From contig NZ_JBGCCN010000003.1 in NCBI RefSeq assembly GCF_041261225.1, forward strand, positions 151,785 through 215,784: a DNA stretch of 64,000 nt, given 5' to 3'. The DNA is from Streptomyces sp. V4I8. GTDB lineage: Bacteria > Actinomycetota > Actinomycetes > Streptomycetales > Streptomycetaceae. Below, in pieces: positions 62,141 through 64,000 of the stretch. Position numbers and translations under genes: made by a program. Numbering within the stretch: the first letter of the stretch is position 1; each line of letters starts with the position of its first letter. A model generated the notes under the pieces. The model ran no database searches. It worked only from the letters and a program-made list of their open reading frames with translations, and had not been told where the DNA came from.

Positions 62141-62818
62141 TCAGTCAGTCGGTGAACAGGCCACCCTGCCGACGATCACTTCTCCGGTGATCCGGCTTTC
62201 CGGAAGGAACTTGAGGTGGAGCGCGTTGAGGTCGATGCGGCCGTCGTCGGCCTTGGGCCGGGTCGTCTCGTTGAAGACGGCTTCGGCCAGAAGCGTGCCG
62301 TCCGATTTCCTCCTGATGGGATGCACGTAGTTGGCCGGGATGTAATCCGGCAAGCCCGAGATTCCCGACAGTCCGTTGATGGTCCAGTCGGCCAGAGTGC
62401 CATGGGATGTGGCGATACAGGTCACCCTGAAGTCTCTGATTCTGATCGCGGGTCCACCAACCGAGCGCAGGCCGCTGAGCTCGAAGCTCTTGCCCACGGC
62501 CTCCGACTTCGTCGTCGTCTCGCCTGACACGGGATCAACCGATGTGGTGCATTTGCTGTTTCCGCCGCCGAACCTGATACCCGGTGCGGATACGGCCCCA
62601 GCCGCAGCCGTGCGCGCTCTTGGGCCGTTGGCATCGCAGCGGGCCAGCGAGCGGATCACCACGGGAGCCCGATCCTCTGTGGCGATGTCGACCGATCCGA
62701 GTGACGCGGTCCCGGCGGGGTTCGCGGCGTAAGCGGGCGGCACGGTCAGTAAGAGGCAAGCAGCGGTCAGTAGTGCGGTGGGACCCAAAGCGCGGGTGCG
62801 TGCATCAGTGCGTGTCAT
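62141..62818 (-). CDS. Secreted choice-of-anchor P family protein
   Basis: 225 aa. Signal peptide ALGPTALLTAACLLLTVPPAYAA. The single domain shows family features: KSFELSGLRSVGGPAIRIRD, RVTCIATSHGTLADWTI, GLSGISGLPDYIPANYVHPI, AEAVFNET, NALHLKFLPESRITGEVIVG and the end GRVACSP. These are abundant secreted proteins in Streptomyces, with no known activity. Monocistronic. Confidence 0.8.
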   Translation of the reverse strand: MTRTDARTRALGPTALLTAACLLLTVPPAYAANPAGTASLGSVDIATEDRAPVVIRSLARCDANGPRARTAAAGAVSAPGIRFGGGNSKCTTSVDPVSGETTTKSEAVGKSFELSGLRSVGGPAIRIRDFRVTCIATSHGTLADWTINGLSGISGLPDYIPANYVHPIRRKSDGTLLAEAVFNETTRPKADDGRIDLNALHLKFLPESRITGEVIVGRVACSPTD

Positions 62819-62932
62819 AAGGCGTCCTTGATCAGGGGCCGTCCCGCCCGGAACGGCGTTCGCGTGATCAACGACGTTCGCCTCTCGCAGTAACCCCCTG
62901 TCTTGGTGACCGTATCGGAAAGACAGCAGAAA

Positions 62933-62965
62933 CCGGGCCCCGCGGGAAAATCTCGCGGAGCCCGG
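62933..62965 (-). terminator. Stem-loop downstream of the small gene at 62999-63190
   Basis: Stem CCGGGC-C-CCGCG / CGCGG-A-GCCCGG (11 pairs, one mismatch) with a 9-nt AAAA-containing loop, 34 bp past the minus-strand stop at 62999. Confidence 0.5.
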
Positions 62966-62998
62966 CCGCTCATTGCACAGGCGTAAGTTCGGGCGCGG

Positions 62999-63190
62999 TC
63001 AGCGAGTCCAGATTGTGTCGGCCGTGGAAGCGACCGCTCGGGAGAATGCCTCGGGGGAAGAACGCGGAATGGCGATGGAGAGGGCTGACGGATCCGCCGT
63101 AGTACGTCGAATGGCGGCGGAAACCAAGACCAGGTTGTTCTGCACGGTGATCAGCCGTGCGCAGGTGTCTGGCTCAGTGGGGCGGTTCAT
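62999..63190 (-). CDS. Small protein (63 aa)
   Basis: ATG 63190 with ACGGAGC 5 nt upstream. MNRPTEPDTCARLITVQNNL start, one cysteine, helical, with a Ser/Ala-rich second half. A terminator-like hairpin follows, which supports a real transcription unit. No family recognised. Confidence 0.45.
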   Translation of the reverse strand: MNRPTEPDTCARLITVQNNLVLVSAAIRRTTADPSALSIAIPRSSPEAFSRAVASTADTIWTR

Positions 63191-63465
63191 GGGGGCTCCG
63201 TTTCTGCTTCGGACGGAGAACTTCCGGGATACTTTTTGGACCCGAGAGCGGCTCGGTCCGCACGCACAAATGCGAAATTCTTATGTGACGTGAGTCACTC
63301 CCGTGGCGACCGGGACAACGCCGTGCGGCGGCGTTTTTCCGCCGTCCTGGGCCAGTCTTCAGCGATGACCAGATTGAGGTCTGGGACAGATCCGATCTCA
63401 CGTGCTGTGATGTGCCGCGCACAAGTCGAATATCTGTCCAACCGTCAAACAACGGAGGTCAGTTC

Positions 63466-63840
63466 ATGCGACGCAGATCCACGTTCATAGCGGCAGTCGC
63501 GGCCGCGCTCATGGCAACAGGTGCGGCGTCGGGAACCGCAATGGCGGATCAGGGCAGCTCGCCGGCTACCTGGTGCGGTTCGGGTTGGGCGTTCTCCATG
63601 CAATGGGGAGCCTCGGCCGGGCAGCCCTGCTGGGTCCCCTCTCACGTCAAGGGCTGGGTTGAGGACCGTTGGAAGGACCACCACTGCGTGGTCATGCGCT
63701 TCGACTGGTACCGAAACGGCTACCACGTCGACTCCAAGCTCACCGCCCCCGTCTGTGACGGCGACTCCCGCAAGCAGTTCAACCTCAAATCGGCCGACCC
63801 CTATGCCAACTGGGTGAACTGGCAAATCCAGTACGTCTGA
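63466..63840 (+). CDS. Small secreted protein (124 aa), unknown
   Basis: ATG 63466 with GGAGG 8 nt upstream. Signal peptide STFIAAVAAALMATGAASG, cleavage near AMA. The mature part has four cysteines (WCGSGW, PCWVPSHV, HHCVVMRFDWY, APVCDGD) and many aromatics, suggesting a small disulfide-bonded beta domain. A strong hairpin follows the stop. No family recognised. Confidence 0.7.
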   Translation: MRRRSTFIAAVAAALMATGAASGTAMADQGSSPATWCGSGWAFSMQWGASAGQPCWVPSHVKGWVEDRWKDHHCVVMRFDWYRNGYHVDSKLTAPVCDGDSRKQFNLKSADPYANWVNWQIQYV

Positions 63841-63866
63841 CAACGGCCGGACCGCGGGAGCGGGGT

Positions 63867-63907
63867 CGTGAGTGAGTGGGCGAGTACGTTACCGCTACTC
63901 ACTCACG
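63867..63907 (+). terminator. Stem-loop after the small secreted protein gene
   Basis: Perfect 11-bp stem CGTGAGTGAGT / ACTCACTCACG, loop 19 nt, 26 bp past the stop at 63840. Confidence 0.65.
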
Positions 63908-64000
63908 CCCCTGGCCCCCCGTGGCGGCTCATTCATCGTTCGAAAAACAGCGCGAACACCGAAACGTTTGCCGTATTCCCTGGTCAAGCCGCCGCTCTGA

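Overview
The window is high-GC actinobacterial DNA and almost certainly comes from a Streptomyces genome, probably an accessory chromosome arm. The evidence is the co-occurrence of a WhiB regulator, an SsgA-like sporulation protein, an actinobacterial integration-host-factor paralogue, a Streptomyces subtilisin-inhibitor homologue, a SecDF fusion, a class E sortase with an LAxTG substrate, DUF6415 and DUF397 genes, and in-frame TTA (bldA-type) codons in regulatory genes. The GTG/TTG starts and GGAGG-like ribosome binding sites fit this.

Layout. 1-1.5 kb: an IS3 end inserted into a pair of RTX-repeat secreted proteins. 2.3-5.6 kb: a bifunctional teichoic-acid type glycosyltransferase/CDP-glycerol transferase and a secreted AMIN-like protein. 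6-9 kb: small regulatory genes (WhiB, a broken HTH/DUF5753 plus DUF397 pair, DUF6415 and a coupled micro-ORF). 9-12.5 kb: SecDF and an SsgA-like protein. 12.5-14.8 kb holds no convincing gene. 14.8-17.5 kb: a zinc-ribbon/coiled-coil protein and a secreted S33-type tripeptidyl aminopeptidase.

17.6-34.5 kb is a dense pile of insertion sequences. Two IS3 copies in inverted orientation bound a 14.8-kb segment (18023-32853). This segment is inserted into an IS6-family element with an exact 3-bp duplication (CTG). Inside it, IS3, IS5, IS21, IS5 and IS630 elements are nested in one another, several with target duplications that can be read directly. The few non-IS passengers are a coiled-coil gene and a DUF11 secreted protein.

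34.7-40.2 kb: an SSI protease inhibitor, an NlpC/P60 cell-wall hydrolase, a dead IS5 element, a secreted beta-propeller/fibronectin protein with a frameshift, and a small Cys-rich peptide ORF. 40.3-42.3 kb: five small mobile elements (four MITE-like, one IS5) laid end to end, each separated by the trinucleotide TTA. 43.2-50.5 kb: a secreted protein, a two-component system whose response regulator carries three TTA codons, a Cu/Zn-SOD-like protein, an sIHF paralogue, a degenerate DEDD exonuclease and several small membrane proteins. 50.8-55.6 kb: an HTH protein, a secreted matrixin metalloprotease with Trp-rich repeats, and a GH6 cellulase. 55.8-58.5 kb: an ISAs1 element with a 10-bp duplication and a three-gene enoyl-CoA-hydratase-like operon.

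58.8-61.5 kb is the most system-like cluster: a 52-aa LAxTG mini membrane protein, a membrane GT2 polysaccharide synthase and a class E sortase on one strand, the last two overlapping by 4 bp. The rest is secreted proteins of unknown role.

Many genes, both IS and non-IS, carry single-base frameshifts. Some are plausible pseudogenes, but sequencing error in homopolymers cannot be excluded from the sequence alone.
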